NCBI GenBank assembly: GCA_027493405.1 | Contig: JAOSKV010000001.1 | Span: 684,855-748,854 of the forward strand | DNA: 64,000 nucleotides | Source of the DNA: FEB-22 sp003105195 | GTDB taxonomy: Bacteria; Pseudomonadota; Alphaproteobacteria; Rhizobiales; Xanthobacteraceae | Direction of reading: 5' to 3' | Shown: piece by piece, positions 1-8,222 of the stretch | How positions within the stretch are numbered: position 1 is the first letter of the stretch | Layout: the number at the start of each line of letters is the position of its first letter | Position numbers and translations under genes: made by a program | Notes under the pieces: generated by a model | Database searches by the model: none | What the model saw: only the letters and a program-made list of their open reading frames with translations | Told to the model about the DNA's origin: nothing

Positions 1-1
1 G

Positions 2-205
2 GTGGCGGTCACCGGCATCGCCGGCCCGGGCGGCGGCTCGGCCGCAAAGCCGGTCGGCCTCGTCGAGTTCGCGGCGGCGACCCGCGACGGCCGCCTGATC
101 CGACACGATCGCCGCTACGGCGATCTCGGGCGTGGCGAGATCCGCGCGCGATCGGTCGCCGAGGCGCTCGACATGCTGCTCGCGCTCGCCGAGGGCAAGG
201 CCTGA
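2..205 (+). CDS. cinA: CinA-family protein, C-terminal end (partial)
   Basis: The first bases of the window encode the last 67 residues of a protein whose 5' end lies outside. The stretch VTGIAGPGGGS followed by KPVGLV is the hallmark of the CinA C-terminal domain (PncC, nicotinamide mononucleotide deamidase), which recycles pyridine nucleotide by-products. The stop is at 203-205. It faces the minus-strand gene that ends at 206, so the two stop codons abut. In related Rhizobiales a short CinA-domain gene sits next to the ratA-like gene and lipA; here the fused MFS/spermidine-synthase gene lies between. The family call is secure from the motif. Whether the full gene also had the N-terminal MoCF domain cannot be seen. 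Confidence 0.82.
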   Translation: MAVTGIAGPGGGSAAKPVGLVEFAAATRDGRLIRHDRRYGDLGRGEIRARSVAEALDMLLALAEGKA

Positions 206-2488
206 CTACAGCCAGCCCTTGAAGCGCAGGATCGCGCCGATGACGTTGGCATAGTCGTCGGTCCAGGGCGCGACCCTCGGATCCGGATCGAGCCGGCGCC
301 ATCCGGGCGCGCGCGCCAGGGCGGCAAGCTCGCCCGCCTCGCGCGCCAGCACCGCGACATGGGCGTTGGCACGATGCGTGGCGTCGCCGGGCGCGATCGC
401 GGAATCCTGCCGCACCCAGGTGACGAGGCCATGGGTGCCGCCGACGGCGGCCACCACGCGCGCGAGCTCCATGTGGCGATTGGAGATGTGCGCCACGATG
501 CTGCCACGCGGGGAGAGCCGCGCGAGATAGCCCGCGAAGGCCTCCCGCGTCATGAGATGCACCGGGATCGCGTCGGACGAGAAGGCATCGAGCACGATCA
601 GGTCGTAGCGCTGCGGCGAGGCCGCGAGCGTCAGCCGCGCATCGCCGAGCGTGATCGGCATGTCCGGACCGCAGGCCGAGAGAAAGCGAAACAGCCGCGG
701 ATCCCTGGCGATCCGCACCACCTCGGGATCGATCTCGAAGAAGTGCCAGCGCTCCCCGTCCCGGCCGTGGCAGGCGAGGCTGCCGGCGCCGAGCCCGACC
801 ACCGCGACGCGCGCGAGGCCGCGCGCACGCTGCGCGGCGATCGCCTCGGAGAGGGGGCCGCCGAAATAGTAGTACATCAACGGCTCGGGCCGGCCCGTGA
901 CGGGCGACCCGTCCGGAAGACGCACCCGCTCGGTCCCGTGGATCGTGGTGCCGTGCACCAGCTGGCGGAACTGCCGGTCGGCCGTCTCGGTCACGCCGTG
1001 GGTGCCGAAGAAGCTGCGCGCGCTCTCGATGCGCCGCTGCCCCGGCTGCCAAAGCTCGCTCAGCACCAGCGCCAGCGCCATCACCCCCAGGAACGCGGCG
1101 CGCCGGTCACGCTGCCACAGCATGACGCCGGCGAGGACCACGAGCCCGGTCCTGAACACCCCGTCGGCCTGCGAGGGCACCCGGAGATCGAAGGCGAGCG
1201 CGACGGCGGCCGCGAGCCCGACGAGCACGCCCCAGGGAAGCAGGCTGCGCAGGAATGCAGGCACGCCGCGCACGAAGGTCCCGGGCAGGGCCATCACGCC
1301 GGCGACCAGCAGGATCGGATACTCGTAGGTGCCGGTGAAGACCTGTGGCGCCACCAGCCCGCACAGCACACCGCCGACCACGCCCCCGAAGGAGATCCAG
1401 AGGTAGAACGCCGTCAACCGCCCCGGAAGCGGCCGGCTCCGGTAGAGCTCGCCATGGCACATGAGCGCGAGCAGGACGAAGGCGACGAGGTTCAGCAGGA
1501 TGGTCGCGAACCAGAACTTCTTGTCGCCGCCGAGCACGCTCACCGCGAGCGGCGCGACCACGATCGGCACCAGGCGCGCGACCAGCGCATGCGGCAGCCA
1601 GGGCCGCTCGCGGAACACGGCGACGAAGGTCAGCAGATAGAGCCCGAGCGGAACGACCCAGAGCAGCGGCGCCGACGCGATATCGGTCGTGATGTAGGCC
1701 GTGACGCCGACCACGAGACCGGATGGGATCGCGGCGAGCAGGGTCCAGTGCAGGCGCTCGCGCGCCGTCGTGGCCGGGCCGCGGTCGACGCGCGCCGTCG
1801 CCTCGCCGCCGCGGGCCGCGACCACGGCCGCGGCCGCGGCCATCAGCGCCAGCAGCGCAAAGCCCACGGACCACGCCGCGCCCTGCGCGCCGAGCCGTAG
1901 CCACGGCTCGATCGCCAGTGGATAGGCGACGAGCGCCGTGAACGAGCCGAGATTGGAAGCCGCGTAGAGCACGTAGGGATTGCGCGCCTGCGGATGGCCG
2001 CTCGCCGCGAACCAGCTCTGCAGCAGCGGCGCGCTCGCCGCCAGCGCGACGAAGGGCAGCCCGACCGAGGTCGCGAACAGCGCGAGCACCCAGCCGTGCA
2101 GGCCGTGCTGCGGCGGCGTCCCGAAGCCAGATGCGATGCCGATCGGCAGCGCGAGCGCGGCGAGCGCCAGCAGCGCGAGATGGGCGAGCGCCCCCCACCC
2201 CGGACCGGCGCGCGCGACGAGATGCGCATAGAGATAGCCGGTCAGCAGCGCCGCCTGGAAGAACACCATGGCGACCGACCAGACCGACTGCGCGCCGCCG
2301 AGCCGCGGCAGCACCATCTTGGTGAACATCGGCTGCAGCGCGAACAGCAGCAGCGCGGACAGGAACAGCGTCGCCGCGAACAGCGCGGGCGCGAGCCGCA
2401 GGAACGCCGCCGCCGGGCGCGGCTGCGGCGCGGAAACAGGCGGGTCGAGCGCGGTCATGCGGTCCGTCGGCTGGGCAGCGGAGCGCAA
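206..2488 (-). CDS. fused MFS transporter / spermidine synthase-like protein
   Basis: This 760-residue protein has a membrane half (roughly residues 25-480, many hydrophobic segments) fused to a soluble Rossmann-type half (about 550-760). The soluble half shows the nucleotide-binding glycine motif VVGLGAGSL near 563-571 and DAFSSDAIPVHL near 634-645, the pattern of spermidine-synthase-like proteins. Such fusions are common in proteobacteria; their substrate is not established, so polyamine synthesis is not proven. An alternative start at 2458 (MTALDPP) would drop ten residues. It converges on cinA and is separated from the ratA-like gene (start 3001) by about 40 bases. Family call confident, function not. 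Confidence 0.8.
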   Translation of the reverse strand: MRSAAQPTDRMTALDPPVSAPQPRPAAAFLRLAPALFAATLFLSALLLFALQPMFTKMVLPRLGGAQSVWSVAMVFFQAALLTGYLYAHLVARAGPGWGALAHLALLALAALALPIGIASGFGTPPQHGLHGWVLALFATSVGLPFVALAASAPLLQSWFAASGHPQARNPYVLYAASNLGSFTALVAYPLAIEPWLRLGAQGAAWSVGFALLALMAAAAAVVAARGGEATARVDRGPATTARERLHWTLLAAIPSGLVVGVTAYITTDIASAPLLWVVPLGLYLLTFVAVFRERPWLPHALVARLVPIVVAPLAVSVLGGDKKFWFATILLNLVAFVLLALMCHGELYRSRPLPGRLTAFYLWISFGGVVGGVLCGLVAPQVFTGTYEYPILLVAGVMALPGTFVRGVPAFLRSLLPWGVLVGLAAAVALAFDLRVPSQADGVFRTGLVVLAGVMLWQRDRRAAFLGVMALALVLSELWQPGQRRIESARSFFGTHGVTETADRQFRQLVHGTTIHGTERVRLPDGSPVTGRPEPLMYYYFGGPLSEAIAAQRARGLARVAVVGLGAGSLACHGRDGERWHFFEIDPEVVRIARDPRLFRFLSACGPDMPITLGDARLTLAASPQRYDLIVLDAFSSDAIPVHLMTREAFAGYLARLSPRGSIVAHISNRHMELARVVAAVGGTHGLVTWVRQDSAIAPGDATHRANAHVAVLAREAGELAALARAPGWRRLDPDPRVAPWTDDYANVIGAILRFKGWL

Positions 2489-2530
2489 TCTAGGGCGCGG
2501 TCGTTAACCGCGTATTACGCATCCAGGGCG

Positions 2531-3001
2531 CTACGAGCGCATCGGCGCTGTGCGGGCGCGGAGCTGGTCGGCGCGCCGCTCGAAGGCCTCGGCGAAGCGG
2601 CGGAACGCGGTCTCGAACATGGCGCCCATCAGGAAGCCGAGGGTGCGGCTGCGGAACTCGTAGGAGATGAAGAACTCCACGTCGCACACGCGCTCCGACA
2701 CCGGCTTGAAGGTCCACCGGTTCTCCAGGTGGCTGAAAGGACCGTCGAGATACTCGACCAGGATCCCGAGGTCGGGCCGGTCGAGGGTGACCCGGCTCGT
2801 GAAGGTCTCGCGGATCAGCTTGTAGGCGACCGTCATGTCGGCGACGAGGATCTCGGCCCCCTCGCCGCTCTGGGTTCGCCTGCGCACGCTGATCTGCTCG
2901 CACAGCGGCACGAACTCGGGATAGCGCTCGACGTCGGCCACGAGGTCGAACATGTCGCCCGCACTGTGGCGCACGCGCCGTGTGGTGCGGAAGCGCGGCA
3001 T
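2531..3001 (-). CDS. ratA: RatA/Coq10-type SRPBCC (START-like) protein
   Basis: This is a 156-residue single-domain protein of the SRPBCC/Coq10 type. It begins MPRFRTTRRVRHSA and carries the family signature VADVERYPEFVPLC near residues 21-34, then ENRWTFKP and a basic C-terminal helix. Family members bind ubiquinone (Coq10) or are annotated as ribosome-associated toxin RatA; for alphaproteobacteria the quinone-chaperone role is the safer reading. The start codon at 2999-3001 overlaps the lipA stop in an ATGA arrangement, so the two genes are translationally coupled. Linkage of lipA, ratA-like and cinA is conserved in Rhizobiales. Confidence 0.85.
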   Translation of the reverse strand: MPRFRTTRRVRHSAGDMFDLVADVERYPEFVPLCEQISVRRRTQSGEGAEILVADMTVAYKLIRETFTSRVTLDRPDLGILVEYLDGPFSHLENRWTFKPVSERVCDVEFFISYEFRSRTLGFLMGAMFETAFRRFAEAFERRADQLRARTAPMRS

Positions 3002-3957
3002 CAGCGCGCGCGCTTGGCCTCGCGCGCGGCCTTCAGCCGGGCGAAATCCTCGCCCGCATGGTGCGACGAGCGCGTCAGCGGCGAGGACGAGACCATCAGG
3101 AAGCCCTTGGCATAGGCGATCGTCTCGTAGGCCGCGAACTCGTCCGGCGGCACGAAGCGGACCACCGGATGGTGCTTGCGGGTCGGCTGCAGGTACTGGC
3201 CGATGGTGAGGAAGTCGACCTCGGCGCTGCGCAGGTCGTCCATCAGCTGCAGCACCTCGTTGCGCTCCTCGCCGAGCCCCAGCATGATGCCGGACTTGGT
3301 GAACATCGAGGGATCGCGCTCCTTGACCTGCTGCAGCAGCCGGATCGAAGCGAAGTAGCGGGCGCCGGGCCGCACCGTCAGGTAATTCGACGGCACGGTC
3401 TCGAGATTGTGGTTGAACACGTCCGGGCGCGCGTCGACGACGATCGCGACGGCGCCGTCCTTGCGCAGGAAGTCCGGGGTCAGCACCTCGATGGTGGTGC
3501 CGGGCGTGTGCGCGCGCAACGCGCGGATCACGGCCGCGAAATGCGCGGCGCCGCCGTCGGCGAGATCGTCGCGGTCGACCGATGTGATCACCACGTGGTT
3601 GAGGCCGAGCCGCGCGGTCGCCTCCGCGACGTGCTGCGGCTCGTGCGGATCGAGGGCGGCCGGAATGCCGGTCTTGACGTTGCAGAAGGCGCAGGCGCGC
3701 GTGCAGGTGTCGCCCAGGATCATGAAGGTGGCGTGCTTCTTCTCCCAACACTCGCCGATGTTGGGGCAGCCGGCCTCCTCGCACACCGTGTGCAGGCCGT
3801 TCTCGCGCACGATGCGCTGGGTCTCGGCGTAGCCGCGGCTGACCGGGGCCTTGACCCGGATCCAGGCCGGCTTGCGCTGCAGCGGCGCGTCCGGCCGATG
3901 CTGCTTTTCCGGGTGGCGCGGCCGCGCGCCGGAGATCGTGTCGATGACGACGGCCAT
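3001..3957 (-). CDS. lipA: lipoyl synthase
   Basis: Radical-SAM enzyme that inserts two sulfurs into octanoyl groups on lipoyl domains, finishing the cofactor used by pyruvate dehydrogenase encoded nearby. The 318-residue product shows both cluster motifs: the auxiliary cluster cysteines C59, C64 and C70 (CEEAGCPNIGEC) and the radical-SAM motif C85-x3-C89-x2-C92 (CTRACAFC). The conserved C-terminal RSS serine motif is present as LTRSSHHA. The start at 3957 is chosen because the family N-terminus begins MAVVIDT; the reading frame stays open further upstream to 4239, but that part is not LipA-like. Its usual partner lipB appears in this window only as a truncated piece (18753-19055). Confidence 0.97.
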   Translation of the reverse strand: MAVVIDTISGARPRHPEKQHRPDAPLQRKPAWIRVKAPVSRGYAETQRIVRENGLHTVCEEAGCPNIGECWEKKHATFMILGDTCTRACAFCNVKTGIPAALDPHEPQHVAEATARLGLNHVVITSVDRDDLADGGAAHFAAVIRALRAHTPGTTIEVLTPDFLRKDGAVAIVVDARPDVFNHNLETVPSNYLTVRPGARYFASIRLLQQVKERDPSMFTKSGIMLGLGEERNEVLQLMDDLRSAEVDFLTIGQYLQPTRKHHPVVRFVPPDEFAAYETIAYAKGFLMVSSSPLTRSSHHAGEDFARLKAAREAKRAR

Positions 3958-4073
3958 GGGGCGTCTCGATGAGGAACGTCCCCGGATACTTACGAGGCCG
4001 CAGGTGCCGCCGCAAGCGCCACTGCCCCCAGCCAGCGCACCCGGTCGCGGCGCGGCGTCAGCACACGCCCACG

Positions 4074-4102
4074 AAAAAGGCGGGCCCCGGGGGCCCGCCT
4101 TT
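4074..4102 (-). terminator. intrinsic terminator after the small exported-protein gene
   Basis: A near-perfect GC hairpin with arms 4079-4088 and 4090-4099 is flanked by A5 (4074-4078) on the plus strand, which reads as U5 after the hairpin on minus-strand transcripts. It lies 19 bases beyond the stop of the minus-strand gene at 4121-4399 and upstream of lipA, so it should insulate lipA from the small gene. A short T3 on the other side gives it only weak bidirectional potential. Confidence 0.8.
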
Positions 4103-4120
4103 CCGTTCGCAGCGACCGCG

Positions 4121-4399
4121 TTATCGGACGGAGCCCTGGTCGCACGAGGCGATTCGGCCGTAGCCCTCGTCGGTCCAGCACTCGGTCGGAGTCTGCACCG
4201 AGAACGGCGCCGCGACGCGACCGTCGTAGGCGCCCGCATAGCCGTAGCCGGCGAACGGCGACCACGTGTGGTGCATGCCGTGATACGGCCGCTCCATCAC
4301 CACGGCCTGGGCGGCCGCCGGGGCGACCGAACCGGCCGCGATCAGGCCCGCGACACCGAGGCCCGCTGCGTACTTGGAAAGAGTCGTCATGCGGCTCAT
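4121..4399 (-). CDS. small exported protein with a CW-x-D-x-G-x-GR motif
   Basis: A 92-residue protein with a signal peptide (KYAAGLGVAGLIAAGSVAPAAAQ in pieces up to about residue 31, AAA-QA cleavage site). The mature part is about 60 residues, rich in Gly/Tyr/His (H40, H43, H44) and ends with two cysteines, C74 and C86, in the pattern CWTDEGYGRIASC. Similar short exported proteins ending in this two-cysteine motif are common in Bradyrhizobium relatives; I know of no assigned function. The start at 4399 has an AAGGGA ribosome site about 8 bases upstream; an in-frame ATG at 4390 is the alternative. A strong terminator follows, so it is probably a single-gene unit. Confidence 0.72.
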   Translation of the reverse strand: MSRMTTLSKYAAGLGVAGLIAAGSVAPAAAQAVVMERPYHGMHHTWSPFAGYGYAGAYDGRVAAPFSVQTPTECWTDEGYGRIASCDQGSVR

Positions 4400-4607
4400 G
4401 GCGTGTCCCTTCTTCTCGTCGGTTGGAACTGCTGGTTCGCTTGCCGCGACGATGATCTTCTGTTGTGGATCGCCGCGACGAGGGTCCTCGGGCGCCCTCG
4501 CCCCATCAACGCCTGGGCGCCAGCACCTGTTCGGCATGCCGTCGCATTCCGACTCAACTCGCCGTGAGGACGTGACAGCTTGGTAATCTCGGAACCGCGC
4601 GGAACCG

Positions 4608-4868
4608 CTACGGGCGGGCGGGGCGGCCGCGCACCAGACCGACGATGAAGAGGAGCACGATCGCGCCCAGCGCCGAGACCAGCAGGCTCGCCCAGAAGCC
4701 CGCATAGGCGAACCCCGCCGCATGCGCGACGAAGGCGCCGATATAGGATCCGATAACCCCGACCACGAGGTTGGTCAGCAGCCCGTGGTCGCGCGCCATC
4801 ACCTTCTCGGCAATCCAGCCCGCCACGATGCCGATGATCAGTGCGCCGAACAGTCCCACGCCGCTCAT
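4608..4868 (-). CDS. GlsB/YeaQ/YmgE-family membrane protein
   Basis: An 86-residue very hydrophobic protein with three membrane segments (GLFGALIIGIVAGWIAEKV; LVVGVIGSYIGAFVA; ASLLVSALGAIVLLFIVGLV). The GWIAEKVM and NLVVGVIGSYIGAFV patterns are typical of the transglycosylase-associated/GlsB (YeaQ-like) family, often induced by general stress and of unknown biochemical role. I take the ATG at 4868 because GGAGG stands 6 bases upstream; longer in-frame starts (4880, 4925) would include that ribosome site inside the gene. It stands alone between the small exported protein (start 4399) and lpdA (stop 4963). Confidence 0.85.
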   Translation of the reverse strand: MSGVGLFGALIIGIVAGWIAEKVMARDHGLLTNLVVGVIGSYIGAFVAHAAGFAYAGFWASLLVSALGAIVLLFIVGLVRGRPARP

Positions 4869-4962
4869 GGTTGCCTCCATCGAGAGTTGCGGCACGACAA
4901 CGCCGTCATGGGAACTCAGTTTCACCGGCGTCGGCGAAGGGTCGGGCCTCTGCCGCCGACGG

Positions 4963-6381
4963 TCACACGTTCAGCACGCGGCCATAGGCGTCGAGCACGG
5001 CCTCCTTCATCATCTCCGACAGGGTCGGATGCGGGAAGACCGTGTGGATGAGCTCCTCCTCGGTGGTCTCGAGATTCATCGCGACCACGTAGCCCTGGAT
5101 CAGCTCGGTGACCTCCGCCCCGACCATGTGCGCACCGAGGAGCTGCCCGGTCGTCTTGTCGAAGATCACCTTCACGAGGCCCTGGTCCTCGCCGAGCGCG
5201 ATCGCCTTGCCGTTGCCGAGGAACGGGAAGCGGCCGACGCGGATCTCGCGCTTCTGCTCCTTGGCGGCCTGCTCGGTGAGGCCGACCGAGGCGATCTGCG
5301 GCGCGCAATAGGTGCAGCCCGGGATCAGCCGCTTGTCCATGGGATGCGGCTTCAGCCCCTTGATCCATTCCACGCAAACCACGCCCTCGTGCTCGGCCTT
5401 GTGCGCCAGCATGGGCGGTCCCGAGACGTCGCCGATCGCATAGATCCCGGGCACATTGGTGCGGTTGAACGCGTCGACCGCGACGATGCCGCGCTCGGTC
5501 TTGATGCCGAGCTTCTCGAGCCCGAGGTTCTCGATATTGCCGGTGACGCCGACCGCGGAGATCACGCGCTCGACCGTGATCGCCTGCGTTCCGCCCTTGC
5601 CGTCTTCGATGGTGGCGGTGACGGAGTCGGATTTCTTGTCGAGCTTCGTCACCTTGGCGCCGGTGAGGACCCTGATGCCCTGGCGCTCGAAGCTCTTGCG
5701 CGCAAACGCCGCGATCTCGGCGTCCTCCACGGGCAGGATCTGCGGCAGCACCTCGACGATCGTCACCTCGGCGCCGAGCGTGCGGTAGAAGGAGGCGAAC
5801 TCGACGCCGATCGCGCCCGAGCCGATCACCAGAAGCGACTTCGGCATGCGGTCCGGCGCCATCGCCTCGAAATAGGTCCAGACGAGCTTCTTGTCGGGCT
5901 CGAGGCCGGGGAGCACGCGCGGCCGTGCGCCGGTCGCGACGATGATGTGCTTGGCCTGGTAGCTCCCGGCCCCGAGCGCGCCCTTCGGTGCCTCGGTGCG
6001 GCTCGCCTTGACGACGACGCGGCCCGGCGCCTCGATCGCGGCTTCGCCCCAGATCGTCTGCACCTTGTTCTTCCGGAACAGGAAGCCGACCCCGTCCGAC
6101 AGCCGCTTGGCGACGTTGCGCGAGCGCTTGACGACGGCGGCCGGATCGAAGCCGACCTTCTCGGCCGAGAGCCCGTAGTCCTCGGCGTGCTGCATGTAGT
6201 GGAAGATCTCGGCCGAGCGCAGCAGCGCCTTGGTCGGGATGCAGCCCCAGTTGAGGCAGATGCCGCCCAGATGGTCGCGCTCCACCACCGCGGTCTTGAA
6301 GCCGAGCTGCGCGGCGCGGATCGCGGTCACGTAGCCGCCTGGGCCCGAGCCGATGATGATGATGTCGAAGGACTCTGCCAT
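4963..6381 (-). CDS. lpdA: dihydrolipoyl dehydrogenase (E3)
   Basis: FAD enzyme that re-oxidises dihydrolipoyl groups on the E2 subunit and passes electrons to NAD+. The 472-residue protein has the FAD-binding GSGPGG (11-16), the redox disulfide C42/C47 in GGICLNWGCIPTK, a second nucleotide-binding GSGAIGVEFA, the GDVSGPPMLAHKA region, and the C-terminal HPTLSE active-site histidine motif. The ATG at 6381 is preferred over the GTG one codon earlier. It lies on the same strand as the PDH genes but separated from pdhC by about 2.4 kb of accessory genes (6415-8813), which is looser than the tight pdhABC-lpdA linkage usual in relatives. Confidence 0.97.
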   Translation of the reverse strand: MAESFDIIIIGSGPGGYVTAIRAAQLGFKTAVVERDHLGGICLNWGCIPTKALLRSAEIFHYMQHAEDYGLSAEKVGFDPAAVVKRSRNVAKRLSDGVGFLFRKNKVQTIWGEAAIEAPGRVVVKASRTEAPKGALGAGSYQAKHIIVATGARPRVLPGLEPDKKLVWTYFEAMAPDRMPKSLLVIGSGAIGVEFASFYRTLGAEVTIVEVLPQILPVEDAEIAAFARKSFERQGIRVLTGAKVTKLDKKSDSVTATIEDGKGGTQAITVERVISAVGVTGNIENLGLEKLGIKTERGIVAVDAFNRTNVPGIYAIGDVSGPPMLAHKAEHEGVVCVEWIKGLKPHPMDKRLIPGCTYCAPQIASVGLTEQAAKEQKREIRVGRFPFLGNGKAIALGEDQGLVKVIFDKTTGQLLGAHMVGAEVTELIQGYVVAMNLETTEEELIHTVFPHPTLSEMMKEAVLDAYGRVLNV

Positions 6382-6414
6382 CACTGCCTTTCCGCCCGGG
6401 GATCCAGGCCGGCG

Positions 6415-7119
6415 CTATCGCGAATGCGCGTCGTCGCCGAAGACCTGTTGCCACTTTTCCGCGTCGGGGGCGAGAGCCCGGCTCGCCGCCACCGCGCGCG
6501 AGCGGAGCATCCGCACCCGGATGACGCACTCGATCACCGCGGCGACCGCGAGCACAGCGCCGGCACCGAGCGCCAGCATCAGGTTGATCTCGCGCAGCCA
6601 GTCGGTCGACGATTGCCGGAGCGCCGAGCGCAGGATCGCAAGGCCCGGCGGGCTCAGGACCGCCACGGCCGCGACCACGGTCGTGATCCACGGCCAGCCC
6701 GTGTACGCCCCCTCCGGTTCCCGCAGGCTGAGCCAGCGACGGCGCACGAGGCTCCATTGGATCAGGACCAGGAGCAGGCCCGGCAGCAGCATGGCAAGCA
6801 GGATCTCGAGGTTCTTGTCGAGATTGTAGGGGCTGGTGCCCTGCGAGCGCACCGCGTCGGTCAGGGCCGGCAGCAGGACGAGCCCCGCAAACAAGGCCGC
6901 GACCGCCAGCGCGGTCCAATTGAACAGGCCGGGCCTGCGCGCCCGCGCATAGGCCACCGCGAAGAGCGCAATCGCGACCAGGCCGAAGATGACATGCCCC
7001 AGCATCACGGCGGCGAATTCGTCGGTGATCAGGAACTCGGTCGCGATCATCTGGCCCGCCGCGAAAGCGATCGCCAGCGAGATCGCCAATGCGGCGATGA
7101 ACCTGAGGACTGTCCCCAT
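6415..7119 (-). CDS. polytopic membrane protein of unknown function
   Basis: I do not recognise this 234-residue protein. It has about five to six hydrophobic segments: residues 5-25, 36-58, 68-88, 107-125, 145-168 and 185-205. The ends are short and a hydrophilic tail (residues 206-234) closes it. It starts 147 bases from the divergent ArsR regulator at 7267 and ends 33 bases before the start of lpdA, so it could read through into lpdA or be a target of the regulator. The ORF is real by codon pattern and membrane organisation; function cannot be inferred. Confidence 0.6.
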   Translation of the reverse strand: MGTVLRFIAALAISLAIAFAAGQMIATEFLITDEFAAVMLGHVIFGLVAIALFAVAYARARRPGLFNWTALAVAALFAGLVLLPALTDAVRSQGTSPYNLDKNLEILLAMLLPGLLLVLIQWSLVRRRWLSLREPEGAYTGWPWITTVVAAVAVLSPPGLAILRSALRQSSTDWLREINLMLALGAGAVLAVAAVIECVIRVRMLRSRAVAASRALAPDAEKWQQVFGDDAHSR

Positions 7120-7242
7120 CCGCTTTCCGCCCCCGCCGCTTGCCGGTCCCTTGATCGCGGGGCCGAGGGTGTTTTCGACGAGGGACGCGCGCTGCGCAAG
7201 GCCGGGAACCGTTGCCGGATACCTGCCGGACTTGACCCATAA

Positions 7243-7258
7243 GTAAGTGGAAGCTTAC
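7243..7258. promoter_or_regulatory. candidate operator: inverted repeat before the ArsR gene
   Basis: GTAAG (7243-7247), six bases, CTTAC (7254-7258): a perfect 5-bp palindrome ending 8 bases before the ATG at 7267, in an A/T-richer pocket. ArsR-family repressors commonly bind such short palindromes over their own promoter. It could also act on the divergent membrane-protein gene starting at 7119. Assignment is by position only. Confidence 0.4.
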
Positions 7259-7266
7259 GGTTAGCC

Positions 7267-7575
7267 ATGACTAACGCACAACGGATCCTCACCGTGCTCG
7301 CTGACCCGACGCGACGCGAGATCTTCGAGCGACTTGGACGCAGTCCGCGCGCGGTGGGCGAGCTTGCCCGCGGCCTGCCGGTGAGCCGCCCGGCCGTGTC
7401 ACAGCACCTCAAGGCCCTCAAGTCCGCCGGCCTGGTGACCGCTCGCGCCCAGGGGACCCGGCGCGTCTACCGGATCGATCCCGCCGGTCTCAGCGAGATC
7501 CGCCGCTGGCTCGACCAGCTCTCGGACGGTCAGCTCGAGGTCTTTCAACGCGAAGCCGATCGCGAGGAATCATGA
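7267..7575 (+). CDS. ArsR/SmtB-family winged-helix regulator
   Basis: A 102-residue protein that is almost entirely one winged helix. LADPTRREIFERL (11-23) opens the domain and PVSRPAVSQHLKALKSAGLV (38-57) is the recognition helix region; TRRVYRIDPAGL forms the wing. It contains no cysteine, so it lacks the metal-sensing thiolates of ArsR/SmtB proper. This is the subtype normally paired with an SRPBCC (AHSA1-like) gene directly downstream. Here the downstream start codon at 7572 overlaps the stop (ATGA), but the partner gene is cut after about a dozen codons. A palindrome sits just upstream. Confidence 0.9.
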   Translation: MTNAQRILTVLADPTRREIFERLGRSPRAVGELARGLPVSRPAVSQHLKALKSAGLVTARAQGTRRVYRIDPAGLSEIRRWLDQLSDGQLEVFQREADREES

Positions 7576-7706
7576 ACGCCACCATCGCTCCTGTCCGCCG
7601 TACGCGGCGCGTCGGGCCCGCCGTATTGCACCCCTGTACCCTTCAGGCCGTTCCACACGACATCACAGCCCGATGCCGCGCGCGGTGCGCACGCAGTCGT
7701 CGTTGA
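7572..7706 (+). pseudogene. 5' stub of an SRPBCC-domain gene (partner of the ArsR regulator)
   Basis: The ATG at 7572 overlaps the regulator's TGA. The first codons read MNATIAPVRRT, which matches the usual opening of SRPBCC/AHSA1-type proteins that follow this kind of ArsR gene. After about codon 13 the reading continues as VGPAVLHPC and then an arginine/cysteine-rich run to a stop at 7704-7706, with no START-like fold residues. The tail runs into the 3' end of the opposite-strand gene (stop at 7663). I read this as a deletion that removed over 90 percent of the gene. The homology claim rests on about 11 residues plus context. Confidence 0.5.
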
Positions 7707-8142
7707 GGCCGGCGAACAATTCGTCGGCCTTGCCGAAGAGCGTGTCGGGGGCGCGCGCCACGCGCGCCGCCATGACGATACGGGTGAGCTCGTCGGTGAG
7801 CTGGGTGTAGCGGAAGCGGATGTCCTCGTCCCGGAAGTTGGCGAGGTAGGTGCCGATGCCGCCGAGGCGGCTCACCGCATTGGCGGCTTCGACCGCGAAC
7901 ATGTCGTTGGCGCCGCCGCCGTTGCGCGGGGCGAGCATCAGGCCGACCTTGAGCTTCACCTGGAAGTAGGTCTCGATGATGTCGCGGCAGGCGCGGATGT
8001 ACTCGCCGCGCGCGACATTGCGCTGGATGGTGTCGAGCTGCCGCGTATAGACGAAATTCTGGTAGAACGCGGCGACCAGCGAGCCGCACGCGATCACGAG
8101 CGACAGGTAGACCAGGTATCGCGAGCGCTCTCTGTCCGCCAT
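7663..8142 (-). CDS. small membrane-anchored protein of unknown function
   Basis: A 159-residue protein with one N-terminal membrane helix (about residues 9-28, YLVYLSLVIACGSLVAAFYQ) after a charged start (MADRERSR), then an alpha-helical soluble part. ACRDIIETYFQVKLKVGLM and a conserved-looking IRFRYTQLTDELTRIV segment suggest a helical bundle, possibly periplasmic. Two cysteines (CRDI and DDCVR) could pair. Start 8142 is chosen; an in-frame ATG at 8163 adds seven residues. It shares an end with the truncated SRPBCC stub on the other strand. I do not recognise the family. Confidence 0.55.
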   Translation of the reverse strand: MADRERSRYLVYLSLVIACGSLVAAFYQNFVYTRQLDTIQRNVARGEYIRACRDIIETYFQVKLKVGLMLAPRNGGGANDMFAVEAANAVSRLGGIGTYLANFRDEDIRFRYTQLTDELTRIVMAARVARAPDTLFGKADELFAGLNDDCVRTARGIGL

Positions 8143-8188
8143 GGCCCCGACCCTGCCCTCCATCGATCCTAGGGACCGCCGGTGGACA

Positions 8189-8222
8189 TGGCCAGATCCC
8201 TAAGATGGCCAGATCCCTAAGA
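8189..8222. repeat. 17-bp exact tandem duplication
   Basis: The 17-base unit starting TGGCCAGATCCC occurs twice head to tail, at 8189-8205 and 8206-8222. The second copy contains the stop codon of the minus-strand acetyltransferase gene (8217-8219). It looks like a recent slippage duplication in the intergenic region. Confidence 0.85.
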
